A DNA stretch of 42,266 bases from Candidatus Latescibacterota bacterium (GTDB lineage Bacteria; Krumholzibacteriota; Krumholzibacteriia; LZORAL124-64-63). Position numbers and translations under genes: made by a program. The stretch covers positions 1 through 42,266 of the forward strand of contig JAUSBL010000129.1 of assembly GCA_030658975.1 (NCBI GenBank), read 5' to 3'. A model generated the notes under the pieces. The model had not been told where the DNA came from. It did not search any database and worked only from the letters and a program-made list of their open reading frames with translations. Shown piece after piece: positions 29,576 to 37,777 of the stretch. How positions within the stretch are numbered: position 1 is the stretch's first letter; the number at the start of each line of letters is the position of its first letter.

Positions 29576-32500
29576 GGCTGATCAGCGGCGCGATCCGCCG
29601 GTACCCGATGATCTTCGCCTTCATGGCGATCATCACGATCGTGGGCGTCCAGAGCTACCTCGAACTGCCGCGCGAGTCGAGCCCCGACGTCAAGATCCCC
29701 TACGTGATGGTGATGACGCCGTACACGGGCGCCGGGCCCGAGGACGTCGAGAATCTCATCACCCGCAAGCTCGAGCGGGAGCTCAAGGGGCTGGCCGATC
29801 TCAAGGAGATGACCAGCACCTCGGTCGACGGCGCTTCGACCATCGTGCTCGAGTTCACCACCGACGTGGAGATGAGCGACGCCCTGCAGAAGGTGCGCGA
29901 CCGCGTCGACCTGGCCAAGCCCGAGCTGCCCGAGGACCCGCGCGACGACATGATGATCGTGGAGCTCAGCTCCTCGGACTGGCCCATCGTGCAGATCAAC
30001 CTGGCGGCCGACTACGACCCCGCGCTGCTGAAGCAGGCGGGGGAGGACCTGCAGGAGGCCTTCGAGCAGGTCCGCGGCGTGCTCGAGGTGAAACTGACCG
30101 GCGGCGTGGAGCACGAGGTGCGCGTGGACGTCGACCCCGAGCGCCTGCGCTTCTACAACCTGAGCCTGCAGGACGTCCAGGACGCCATCGCCCTGCAGAA
30201 CGTGACCATCCCCGGCGGCAAGCTGTCCCTGGGCACCTACGACTACCAGGTGAGCGTGCCGGGCGAGGTCGAGCGCGCCGAGGAGATCCTCGGCTTCGTG
30301 CTCAACCTCGGGCTGCCGGACCCCGTCTACGTCCGCGACGTGGCCGAGGTCAGCTTCGGCATCAAGGACCGCGAGAGCTTCTCGCGCGTCAACGGCAAGG
30401 AGGCCGTGATCCTCACGGTCACCAAGCGCAGCGGCGAGAACATCATCGACATCGTGGACGAGATCAAGGCCGTGCTCGAGCGCGAGCGGCCGCGACTGCC
30501 GGCGGGCACCGAGGTGAGCCTGGTCGGCGACCAGTCCAAGGACATCCGCGACATGGTCCGCGAGCTGGAGAACAACATCATCAGCGGCCTGGTCCTGGTG
30601 GTGCTGGTGCTGCTGCTGTTCATGGGCCTCACCAACGCCCTGTTCGTGGGCACGGCGATCCCGCTGTCGATGCTGCTGACCTTCATCACGCTGCGGGCGC
30701 TCGGCATCACCCTGAACATGGTGGTGCTGTTCTCGCTGATCCTCGCGCTGGGCATGCTCGTGGACAACGGCATCGTGATCGTGGAAAACATCTACCGCCA
30801 GCGCGGCAAGGGGAAGGAGCCGGGGGAGGCCGCCGTCTACGGCGCCTCGCAGGTGGCCGCCGCGATCACCTCCTCGACCCTGACCACGGTGGTCGCTTTC
30901 GCGCCGATGATCTTCTGGCCGGGGATCATGGGCGAGTTCATGAAGTACCTGCCGATCACGGTCATCATCTCGCTGCTGTCGTCGCTGCTGGTGGCGCTGA
31001 TCTTCAATCCCGTCATGTGCGCGCGGTTCATGCGGCCGCCGCGGGCCCGCGGCGGGCGCGAGGGCGTCGGCGACCGCCTCATGCGGTACGGCCTGAGGTC
31101 GTACGAGCCCACGCTGCGCTGGGCCCTGCGGCGGCCGGTCGTGGTGATGGGCGGCATGACAGCCCTGCTGGTCGGCACCTTCATGCTGTTCGGCGTCTTC
31201 AACCACGGCGTCGAGCTGTTCCCCGACGTCGACCCCCGCCTGGCCTACGTCTCGATCACCGCGCCCTCGGGCACGCGGGTCGAGGTCAGCGACGACTACA
31301 CCGCCAGGGTGGAGGCGGCGGTCGCCGCGTTGCCCGACCTGAAGGCCTTCACCGGCCAGGTCGGCGCCGAGAGCGGTTTCGCCTCCAGCAGCCAGGCCCC
31401 GGCCAACAAGTCCCTGGTGACGATGGAGTTCATCGACCAGGAGGACCGCTCGCAGTCCTCGCGCACGACGATCGAGCAGCTGCGCGACGCGCTGCGCGAC
31501 TTCACCGGCGCGCGCCTGGTCATCGACAAGCAGGAGGAGGGCCCGCCCACCGGCAAGCCCGTGAACATCGAGATCTCCGGCGACGACTTCGCGGTCCTGG
31601 GCGACCTGGCCGCCACGGTCAGGGAGCGCATCCGCGGCGTCGAGGGCCTGGTCGACGTGATGGACGACTACGACCGCAACCTCCCGCAGATCGAGGTGCG
31701 CCAGGACGTGGACAAGGCCGGGCGTTTCGGCCTGCGGACCGTGGACGTCGCCGGCACCGTGCGCACCGCGCTGCTCGGCGCCGAGACGGCCAAGTTCCGC
31801 ACCGGCGAGGACGAGTACGACATCCGCGTGCGGGTGCAGCAGCCGTTCCGCCAGAAGGTCGAGGATCTCGAGAGCATGACCGTGTTCTACGAGGGCCAGC
31901 AGATCCCGCTGTCGTCCTTCGCCACGGCCGAGTTCAAGACGGGCCTGGCCGCCATCACCCGCATCGACGGCGAGCGCGTGGTGACGGTCTCGGCCGACGT
32001 CGCCGCCGGCTACAACGGCAACGCCCTGCTGGCCCAGGTGCAGCAGCGCCTGGCGGGCTTCGCGCTGCCGCCCGGGTACGGCCTGACCTACACGGGCGAG
32101 AGCGAGGATCAGCAGGAGGCGCAGGACTTCCTCAGCGACGCCTTCGGCCTGGCCATCATGCTCATCTTCCTGGTGCTGATCAGCGAGTTCAGCTCGGTGA
32201 CCACGCCGCTGGTGATCCTGTTCAGCGTGATCCTGTCGCTCATCGGCGTCATGATGGGCCTGATGTTCACCGGGACGCCCTTCGGCATCATCATGACCGG
32301 CGTGGGCGTGGTCTCGCTGGCCGGTGTCGTGGTCAACAACGCCATCGTGCTGCTGGACTACGTGGGCAAGCTGCGCGAGCGCGGCCTCGCGACGGGGGAG
32401 GCCCTGATCCAGGCCGGAATCACGCGCTTCCGGCCCGTGATCCTGACCGCGGTGACCACCATCCTGGGCCTGATCCCGCTGACGACCGGCATCTCGATCG

Positions 32501-32739
32501 ACTTCTTCCGGCTGTTCAAGGGCGACTGGGGCGGCGTGGTGACCTTCGGCGGCGAATCGAGCGCCTGGTGGGGCCCGATGGGCGTGGCCGTGATCTGGGG
32601 CCTCGCCGTGGCCACCTTCCTGACACTCGTGGTGGTGCCGGTGATGTACTCGCTGCTGGAGCCGACGAAGCGCCGGCTGCGGGCCCTGCTCATCGGGTGG
32701 TGGTGGGACCGCCGGCACGGGCGCGGCGAGGGTTACTGA
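29572..32739 (+). CDS. RND family efflux pump permease (AcrB/HAE-like)
   Basis: 1055 aa with 12 predicted helices and two large periplasmic loops (about 30-335 and 540-845). The N-terminus is basic (MRLISGAIRRYPMIFAFMAI). Helix 4 has LGMLVDNGIVIVENIYRQRG, where Asp is kept and the second acidic position is Asn, a common variant in HAE families outside AcrB; helix 10 has VVVNNAIVLLDYVGKLRERG. Energy is expected from the proton gradient. Substrate (drug, metal, lipid) is not readable. It is the last gene of the operon, with a 4-nt overlap to the adaptor gene; a weak hairpin follows at 32765-32790. Confidence 0.95.
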   Translation: MRLISGAIRRYPMIFAFMAIITIVGVQSYLELPRESSPDVKIPYVMVMTPYTGAGPEDVENLITRKLERELKGLADLKEMTSTSVDGASTIVLEFTTDVEMSDALQKVRDRVDLAKPELPEDPRDDMMIVELSSSDWPIVQINLAADYDPALLKQAGEDLQEAFEQVRGVLEVKLTGGVEHEVRVDVDPERLRFYNLSLQDVQDAIALQNVTIPGGKLSLGTYDYQVSVPGEVERAEEILGFVLNLGLPDPVYVRDVAEVSFGIKDRESFSRVNGKEAVILTVTKRSGENIIDIVDEIKAVLERERPRLPAGTEVSLVGDQSKDIRDMVRELENNIISGLVLVVLVLLLFMGLTNALFVGTAIPLSMLLTFITLRALGITLNMVVLFSLILALGMLVDNGIVIVENIYRQRGKGKEPGEAAVYGASQVAAAITSSTLTTVVAFAPMIFWPGIMGEFMKYLPITVIISLLSSLLVALIFNPVMCARFMRPPRARGGREGVGDRLMRYGLRSYEPTLRWALRRPVVVMGGMTALLVGTFMLFGVFNHGVELFPDVDPRLAYVSITAPSGTRVEVSDDYTARVEAAVAALPDLKAFTGQVGAESGFASSSQAPANKSLVTMEFIDQEDRSQSSRTTIEQLRDALRDFTGARLVIDKQEEGPPTGKPVNIEISGDDFAVLGDLAATVRERIRGVEGLVDVMDDYDRNLPQIEVRQDVDKAGRFGLRTVDVAGTVRTALLGAETAKFRTGEDEYDIRVRVQQPFRQKVEDLESMTVFYEGQQIPLSSFATAEFKTGLAAITRIDGERVVTVSADVAAGYNGNALLAQVQQRLAGFALPPGYGLTYTGESEDQQEAQDFLSDAFGLAIMLIFLVLISEFSSVTTPLVILFSVILSLIGVMMGLMFTGTPFGIIMTGVGVVSLAGVVVNNAIVLLDYVGKLRERGLATGEALIQAGITRFRPVILTAVTTILGLIPLTTGISIDFFRLFKGDWGGVVTFGGESSAWWGPMGVAVIWGLAVATFLTLVVVPVMYSLLEPTKRRLRALLIGWWWDRRHGRGEGY

Positions 32740-32764
32740 GCCCGGTCCGATCGCCGGCCGGAAC

Positions 32765-32790
32765 GAGGCGCGTCCCACGGGGCGCGCCTC
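32765..32790 (+). terminator. Hairpin after the efflux operon
   Basis: GAGGCGCG (32765-32772) pairs with CGCGCCTC (32783-32790). There is no U-tract after it. It is the only strong stem between the pump and the next gene. Confidence 0.4.
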
Positions 32791-32850
32791 TGCGCATCCC
32801 CGCAAACCTCCGCTGGCGGCGACCGTCGTTCGACGCTAGGTTTCCTCCCC

Positions 32851-33699
32851 ATGACGCCACAGAGAAACACACCCGGCCTGCTCGACGCCCGCGGCGTCGC
32901 CGTCGTCCCCGGACCCTACCTCCGCGTGGCCTCGCTGGTGCCGAGCCTGACCGACACCGTGTTCGGCCTCGGCCGCGGCGACAACCTGGTGGCCCGGACC
33001 GCCTACTGCGAGGAGCCGCGCGGCCTGGTCGCGCGCGTCCCCGCCTGCGGCGGCACCAAGAACCCGCGCCTGGACGCCATCCTCGCGCTGCGGCCGGACC
33101 TGGTCCTGGCCTGCCTCGAGGAGAACAAGACCACGCACCTGGACGCGCTCGCCGCGGCGGGCGTGCCCGTGTTCGCCGTGATGCCGCGCAGCCTGGACGA
33201 CGTCGATGCGCTGCTGAAGGACCTCGGCATCCTGCTCGACGCCGAGATCGCCGCGCTGGCCGCTCGCGGGACCCTGGCCGCCGCGCGCGCCGACGCGGCC
33301 GCCGCGCGCCAGCGCCGCACACCGGTCGTCGCGGCGACGCTGATCTGGAAGGACCCCTGGATGGCCGCGGGCGGCCACACCCACATCGACGCGGTCATGG
33401 CCGAGGTCGGCCTGCGCAACGTCTACGCCGACCACGAAGACTACCCGGCCACGACCCTGGAGGAACTGGCGGCCCTGGCTCCCGCGCTGGTCCTGCTGCC
33501 CGACGAACCCTACCACTTCACCAAGCGCGACGCCGCCGCCGTCGCCGAAGCCGCGCGCCTGTCGGGCCCCGAGCGCTGCCCGCGCATCCCCGGCAAGCTG
33601 CTGAGCTGGTACGGGACCCGCACCGCGGGCTCGCTGCGGGAACTGCTGCGACTGCTGGACCGCTTCGCCCCGGCCGCGCCCGCGCCCCCGGCGGGCTGA
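32851..33699 (+). CDS. Cobalamin/metal receptor-like protein without signal peptide
   Basis: 282 aa of the helical-backbone substrate-binding fold (BtuF/FhuD type): RVASLVPSLTDTVFGLGRGD at the start, then the DAILALRPDLVLACLEENKT helix motif and the C-lobe THIDAVMAEVGLRNVYADHE and LAALAPALVLLPDEPYHFTK. There is no signal peptide or lipobox, and no ABC permease or ATPase is nearby, so it is probably cytoplasmic and not a classical periplasmic receptor. Such stand-alone copies have been called cobalamin-binding proteins. No B12 riboswitch was recognised upstream. The ATG has only a weak RBS. Confidence 0.75.
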   Translation: MTPQRNTPGLLDARGVAVVPGPYLRVASLVPSLTDTVFGLGRGDNLVARTAYCEEPRGLVARVPACGGTKNPRLDAILALRPDLVLACLEENKTTHLDALAAAGVPVFAVMPRSLDDVDALLKDLGILLDAEIAALAARGTLAAARADAAAARQRRTPVVAATLIWKDPWMAAGGHTHIDAVMAEVGLRNVYADHEDYPATTLEELAALAPALVLLPDEPYHFTKRDAAAVAEAARLSGPERCPRIPGKLLSWYGTRTAGSLRELLRLLDRFAPAAPAPPAG

Positions 33700-33718
33700 T
33701 CGCCGGCGGAGGTCACCC

Positions 33719-34357
33719 GTGCACTGGACAGAAATCCTCGGTTACGCCGCCTCGGTGCTCGTGGCGGTCTCGCTGACCATGGGCTCGCTCGTCAAGCTGC
33801 GCGTGATCAACCTGGCCGGCGCCGTCCTGTTCGCCGTCTACGGTGCCCTGCTGGGCGTCTGGCCGGTGCTGCTGGTGAACGGCTTCATCGCCGTCGTGAA
33901 CGTGGTGTTCCTGTTGCAGCTGCTCAACCGCCGCCCCGACTACTTCCAGCTCATGCCGATGCGCGACCGCGACAACCCCTTCCTGCGCCGCTTCCTGGAG
34001 TTCCACGCGCCGGACGTGCGCCGCTTCTTCCCCGGCTTCGACCTCGACCGCCTGCAGAACCCGACGATCGTTTTCATCCTGCGCAACATGGTGCCGGTCG
34101 GGGTGCTGGTCTGCTCGCCCGACACCCCGGGCACGCTGCGGATCGACCTCGACTACGTCCTGCCGCCCTGGCGCGACCTGCGCTGCGCCCGCTACTTCTA
34201 CCGGGAATGGGGCCCGGTCCTGGCCGACAACGGCTTCCGCCGCTTCGTGGCGCACACCGACGCCGGCTTGCACCGCAACTATCTGCGCCGCATGGGCTAC
34301 CGGCCGGATGGGGAGCGGGGGGAGGGCTGGTACTCCCGGCCCGTCCTGGGCGGCTGA
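33719..34357 (+). CDS. YgjV-like membrane domain fused to a GNAT-like C-terminal region
   Basis: 212 aa from GTG 33719 (GGAGG 6 nt upstream). Three helices at about residues 8-27, 31-46 and 50-68 match the YgjV-type short membrane module (ILGYAASVLVAVSLTMGS). Residues about 75-205 are soluble with alternating strands and helices: TIVFILRNMVPVGVLVCSPD and the C-terminal FRRFVAHTDAGLHRNYLRRM look like the last strands of a GNAT acetyltransferase, but the acetyl-CoA motif A is not evident. It may be an inactive or ligand-binding derivative. It follows the receptor-like gene by 19 nt and may share its transcript. Confidence 0.7.
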   Translation: MHWTEILGYAASVLVAVSLTMGSLVKLRVINLAGAVLFAVYGALLGVWPVLLVNGFIAVVNVVFLLQLLNRRPDYFQLMPMRDRDNPFLRRFLEFHAPDVRRFFPGFDLDRLQNPTIVFILRNMVPVGVLVCSPDTPGTLRIDLDYVLPPWRDLRCARYFYREWGPVLADNGFRRFVAHTDAGLHRNYLRRMGYRPDGERGEGWYSRPVLGG

Positions 34358-34489
34358 AATCCGATCCGGAAAATATGTAATCGGTCAATAAATCATGAAG
34401 ATGCGATGGTTATGTCTTGATTTTCCGCCCCTCGGGTTCCTCTATTTGACTGTCCCCGGTTGATATAGTCACAACAGGACGGTTCCCAC

Positions 34490-36460
34490 ATGAAGCGATG
34501 CCCGATCCTCCCCTGTGCGGCACTCCTGACGCTGGCGTGCCTGCTCGTTCCGGCCGGTCGGGTCCTCGCCTTCACGGCGACCGACTGCGCCGACTGCCAC
34601 ACCGGCTCCGGCGGCGACCCCGCCGAGGTCTCCGCCGAATCCCTGATCGGCAGCGTCCACGACGGCTTCGAGTGCACGGATTGCCACGTCGGCATCACGG
34701 AACTGCCCCACGACACCCTGTCGCCGGTCGACTGCGGCGGCTGCCATACGGACGAGGCGGCCACCTATCAGGTCCACGGACGCGGCGTGGTCGGCAAGTC
34801 GCCCTACATCCCGTCCTGCGCCGACTGCCACGGCAGCCACGAGATCCTGCCCTCGTCCGACCGGCACGCCTGGACCAACCCGATGAATCTGCCGACGACC
34901 TGCGGCAACTGCCACGAGGATTCGACCCTCGTGGCCGATCTCAAGATCAAGTTCAAGCACCCGATCCGCGTCTACAGCCAAAGCGTTCATGGCCGGGCGA
35001 CGGCCGGCGGCGTCCAGCAGGCGGCGAGCTGCAACGACTGCCACAGCACCGGCGGCTCCGCCCACATGATCCTGCCGCCGAGCGACATGCGTTCGACCAT
35101 CGCCCACTTCAACATCCCGACCACCTGCGGCAAGTGCCACAGCTCCATCTCCCAGGACTACTGGGAGGGCATCCACGGCCAGATCACCGCCCGCGGCGAG
35201 GTGGACACGCCGGTCTGCACCACCTGCCACGGCGAGCACGGCATCCTGCCCACCGACGACCCGCGCTCGCCGGTGAGCCCCAATCGCATGGCCGAGGCGA
35301 CCTGCACGCCCTGCCACGAGTCGGCGACCCTGAACGAGAAGTACGACCTGCCGACCGGCCGCCTGCAGTCGTTCGTGGACTCGTATCACGGCCTGAAGAG
35401 CAAGGCCGGCGACTTGCAGGTGGCTAACTGCGCCTCCTGCCACGGCGCGCACCTGATCCTGCCCTCGATCGACCCGCGTTCGTCGGTCAACCCCGCCAAC
35501 CTGCAGAAGACCTGCGGCCACTGCCACGCGGGGATCACCGCCGACGTCGCCAAGCAGACGATCCACGAGTCCGCCACCGGCCACAGGGCCGGCGCCGCGC
35601 GCGTCGTCCAGATCATCTACATCACGCTGATCGCCCTGGTGATCGGCGGCATGACGCTGCACTGGCTGATCGACCTGGTCCGCCAGATCCACCGCGTGAT
35701 CCACGAGAAGCCCCAGGTCCGCCGCATGACCACCAACGAGGTCTTCCAGCACACGGTGCTGGCCGTCTCCTTCACCGTGCTGGTGATCACCGGTTTCTCC
35801 CTGCGGTTCTACGATTCGTGGTGGAGCGTGCTGCTCTTCGGCCGCGAGGGCGGCTTCGCCGTGCGCGGCTACATCCACCGCGGGGCCGCCGTGGTCATGA
35901 TCATCGGCTCCATCTACCACGCCTTCTACCTGCTGACGCCGCGCGGCCGCGAGTTCCTGCGCGGCATGCTGCCCAACCGGGACGACGCCAGGCAGCTGCT
36001 GCAGCGCACGAAGTACAACCTGGGGCTCAGCAAGGAGACGCCGCAGTTCGGCCGCTTCACCTACGTGGAGAAGGCTGAGTACTGGGCCCTGATCTGGGGC
36101 ACGGTCGTGATGGCGCTGACCGGGTTCGCGCTCTGGTTCGACAACACCGTCACGCACTGGTTCCCCAAGGGCGCGATGGACGTGATCCTGGTGATCCACT
36201 ACTACGAGGCCTGGCTCGCGTTCCTGGCCATCCTGATCTGGCACATGTACTCGACCGTGTTCATGCCGGGCGTCTACCCGATGAACCCATCGTGGATCAC
36301 CGGCCTGATGCCCCAGCGCATGTTCGAGCACGAACACCCGGCCGTGAAGCTGGTCGAACACCGGCACACGGTGCGTACGCGGGTGGCGGCGGACGAGCCG
36401 CTCATGGACGGGCGGGAGAAGGTGGATCCGGGGACGCCGCGGCGCGATGGTCCGACCTAG
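34490..36460 (+). CDS. Multiheme cytochrome c (11 CxxCH) fused to a membrane cytochrome b domain
   Basis: 656 aa. A signal peptide (about 1-27) leads into a periplasmic part with eleven CxxCH motifs (first Cys at about residues 33, 62, 82, 110, 138, 181, 213, 243, 272, 314 and 342), several followed by a G-x-H-x-I-L-P repeat (CHGSHEILP, CHGEHGILP, CHGAHLILP) that marks internal duplication. From about residue 373 there are about five helices of a b-type cytochrome with paired histidines (H421, H463/H477, H570, H585). Likely a quinol-linked membrane enzyme sending electrons to the periplasm or back. The RBS AGGA is 9 nt before the ATG. It is convergent with the tetraheme gene. Confidence 0.92.
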   Translation: MKRCPILPCAALLTLACLLVPAGRVLAFTATDCADCHTGSGGDPAEVSAESLIGSVHDGFECTDCHVGITELPHDTLSPVDCGGCHTDEAATYQVHGRGVVGKSPYIPSCADCHGSHEILPSSDRHAWTNPMNLPTTCGNCHEDSTLVADLKIKFKHPIRVYSQSVHGRATAGGVQQAASCNDCHSTGGSAHMILPPSDMRSTIAHFNIPTTCGKCHSSISQDYWEGIHGQITARGEVDTPVCTTCHGEHGILPTDDPRSPVSPNRMAEATCTPCHESATLNEKYDLPTGRLQSFVDSYHGLKSKAGDLQVANCASCHGAHLILPSIDPRSSVNPANLQKTCGHCHAGITADVAKQTIHESATGHRAGAARVVQIIYITLIALVIGGMTLHWLIDLVRQIHRVIHEKPQVRRMTTNEVFQHTVLAVSFTVLVITGFSLRFYDSWWSVLLFGREGGFAVRGYIHRGAAVVMIIGSIYHAFYLLTPRGREFLRGMLPNRDDARQLLQRTKYNLGLSKETPQFGRFTYVEKAEYWALIWGTVVMALTGFALWFDNTVTHWFPKGAMDVILVIHYYEAWLAFLAILIWHMYSTVFMPGVYPMNPSWITGLMPQRMFEHEHPAVKLVEHRHTVRTRVAADEPLMDGREKVDPGTPRRDGPT

Positions 36461-36521
36461 CCGCAAGGCTGAGATCATCTCAGGCTGCGGGCTGCGTCCC
36501 GAGCTTGATGGGGAACATGAA

Positions 36522-36553
36522 GAAGCGGCCCCCGCGGGTGCGGGGGCCGCTTC
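36522..36553. terminator. Bidirectional terminator hairpin between cytochrome genes
   Basis: A 14-bp stem (GAAGCGGCCCCCGC, 36522-36535, with 36540-36553) and a GGGT loop, in the gap between the two convergent cytochrome genes. Followed by CGCTATTT on the plus strand, so it can serve both genes. Confidence 0.65.
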
Positions 36554-36574
36554 GCTATTTGATGCCGGCTCGGA

Positions 36575-37111
36575 TTACTTCGCGGCGGCCTCGGGCACCG
36601 GGTGCTTGATCAGGGCCCACATCTTGTCGTAGTCGAACGCCTTGTAGGTCGGGCTCTCGGCGTTGTGGCACTTCACGCAGGTCTCCTTGCCGCCCATCTT
36701 CATGCCGGCGGCGATCGCGGCGGCGTGATCTTCCATGACGGCCTTGGACTTGTATCCGGAGCCGGCGCCGTGGCAGGCCTCGCAGCCCACGCCCTCCTCG
36801 GGCACCCACTTCGAGGCGACCTCGAGCTCGGCGCCCAGGAAGGCCTTCGTGGTGTGGCACTTCAGGCAGGCGGCCTCTTCCCAGGGATTGCCCAGGCCCT
36901 TCTCCTTGGCGATGGCGATGGCCGCGGGGCCCTTGAGGGTGGCAAAGGCGGTGGCGTGCTTCGACTCGGTCCAGATCTTCGCCTGGTCGCCGGTCTTGAC
37001 CTTGTGACACATCACGCACTTGGGAGTGCCGATGATCGTGTGCTCGGCAGCCTGGGCGAGCGCGGCGCAGACCACCGTGAGCGCGACCAGGACCAACAGG
37101 GACTTCTTCAT
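36575..37111 (-). CDS. Periplasmic tetraheme cytochrome c (c554-like)
   Basis: 178 aa with a signal peptide (MKKSLLVLVALTVVCAALAQ, cut near AQAAE) and four CxxCH sites at about residues 32, 82, 110 and 145 (CVMCH, CLKCH, CEACH, CVKCH). The spacing and the motif GCEACHGAGSGY agree with the cytochrome c554 family. A soluble electron carrier in the periplasm is expected. GGAGGAAG lies directly before the ATG. It is convergent with the 11-heme gene and may pass electrons to or from it; the reaction partner and terminal acceptor are not in the window. Confidence 0.9.
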   Translation of the reverse strand: MKKSLLVLVALTVVCAALAQAAEHTIIGTPKCVMCHKVKTGDQAKIWTESKHATAFATLKGPAAIAIAKEKGLGNPWEEAACLKCHTTKAFLGAELEVASKWVPEEGVGCEACHGAGSGYKSKAVMEDHAAAIAAGMKMGGKETCVKCHNAESPTYKAFDYDKMWALIKHPVPEAAAK

Positions 37112-37402
37112 GCTTCCTCCTTGCCGGGTGATCGGCCGGATCCTCGTCGGCATCGCGACCGGAAAACGTTCGGGTTGCGTCGCCGCTCCCGATGGCCCGA
37201 ATGTAAACGATCGATCCGGGCCGCCCCAAATAAAAAAGCGGTTCCCCGGGCCGGGATTCGCTAATCGAGAAAGAGAATCAAGACGCGAACCCCAGACTGG
37301 GATGATCTTTGATATTCTGCTAGACTGATTGGAGTTCCCGTTGGGAGCGTCCGGTGCCAAGAACAACCGGAGTCGATTCATCCTGCATCCGGGAGAACCC
37401 CG

Positions 37403-37756
37403 ATGATCAAACATGCACTTTTCGTCGGCATCTGCTTGCTGTTGCTTCCTTTCACGGTACAGGCCGAGCCCCAGTCCGCGTGGACGTCGCTGCTGGACAG
37501 CGGCGCCGCGCTGGACGACAACGGCTCGATCGTGGTCGGCCACGCCTCGGGCGACGCCGTGGTGGCCGGCATCAGCCACGACGGGATCGAAGGCTCGGAC
37601 CTCCTCGTGCGCCGCCTCGCGGCCAAGGACGGCTCGCTGGTCTGGTCGCGCCGCATCCCGGCGTTCGACGATTCGGACATGTCGGTCGCGGGCCTGGCCT
37701 GGGACGAGGCGGGTGATCTGATCGTCGCCGGGCACGTCATGGGCTGCGTGGGGTGA
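37403..37756 (+). CDS. 5' segment of a secreted beta-propeller protein, stopped by an in-frame TGA
   Basis: 117 aa from ATG 37403 with a signal peptide (MIKHALFVGICLLLLPFTVQ, cut near QAEP). The mature part has the repeat pattern GDAVVAGISHDGIEGSDLLV and SVAGLAWDEAGDLIVAGHVM, typical of delta-60/SBBP-like propeller blades. It ends ...GCVG at TGA 37754-37756. The same frame then continues with GHGDDIVVLKLDDATGEVLW, the exact continuation expected of a blade, so this is the first part of the gene at 37778-39061. A single base change to TGA, a sequencing or assembly error, or recoding would all explain it. Confidence 0.7.
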   Translation: MIKHALFVGICLLLLPFTVQAEPQSAWTSLLDSGAALDDNGSIVVGHASGDAVVAGISHDGIEGSDLLVRRLAAKDGSLVWSRRIPAFDDSDMSVAGLAWDEAGDLIVAGHVMGCVG

Positions 37757-37777
37757 GGCCACGGCGATGACATCGTC

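Noticed and set aside
29302..32805. Very long open frame antisense to the RND permease
   Set aside because: Translation is His/Asp/Gln/Val-rich without fold; the RND protein on the other strand has all family motifs.
34360..34489. Promoter in the AT-rich patch before the 11-heme cytochrome
   Set aside because: TTGACT and TATAGT are present but only 12 bp apart, so I do not call a promoter.
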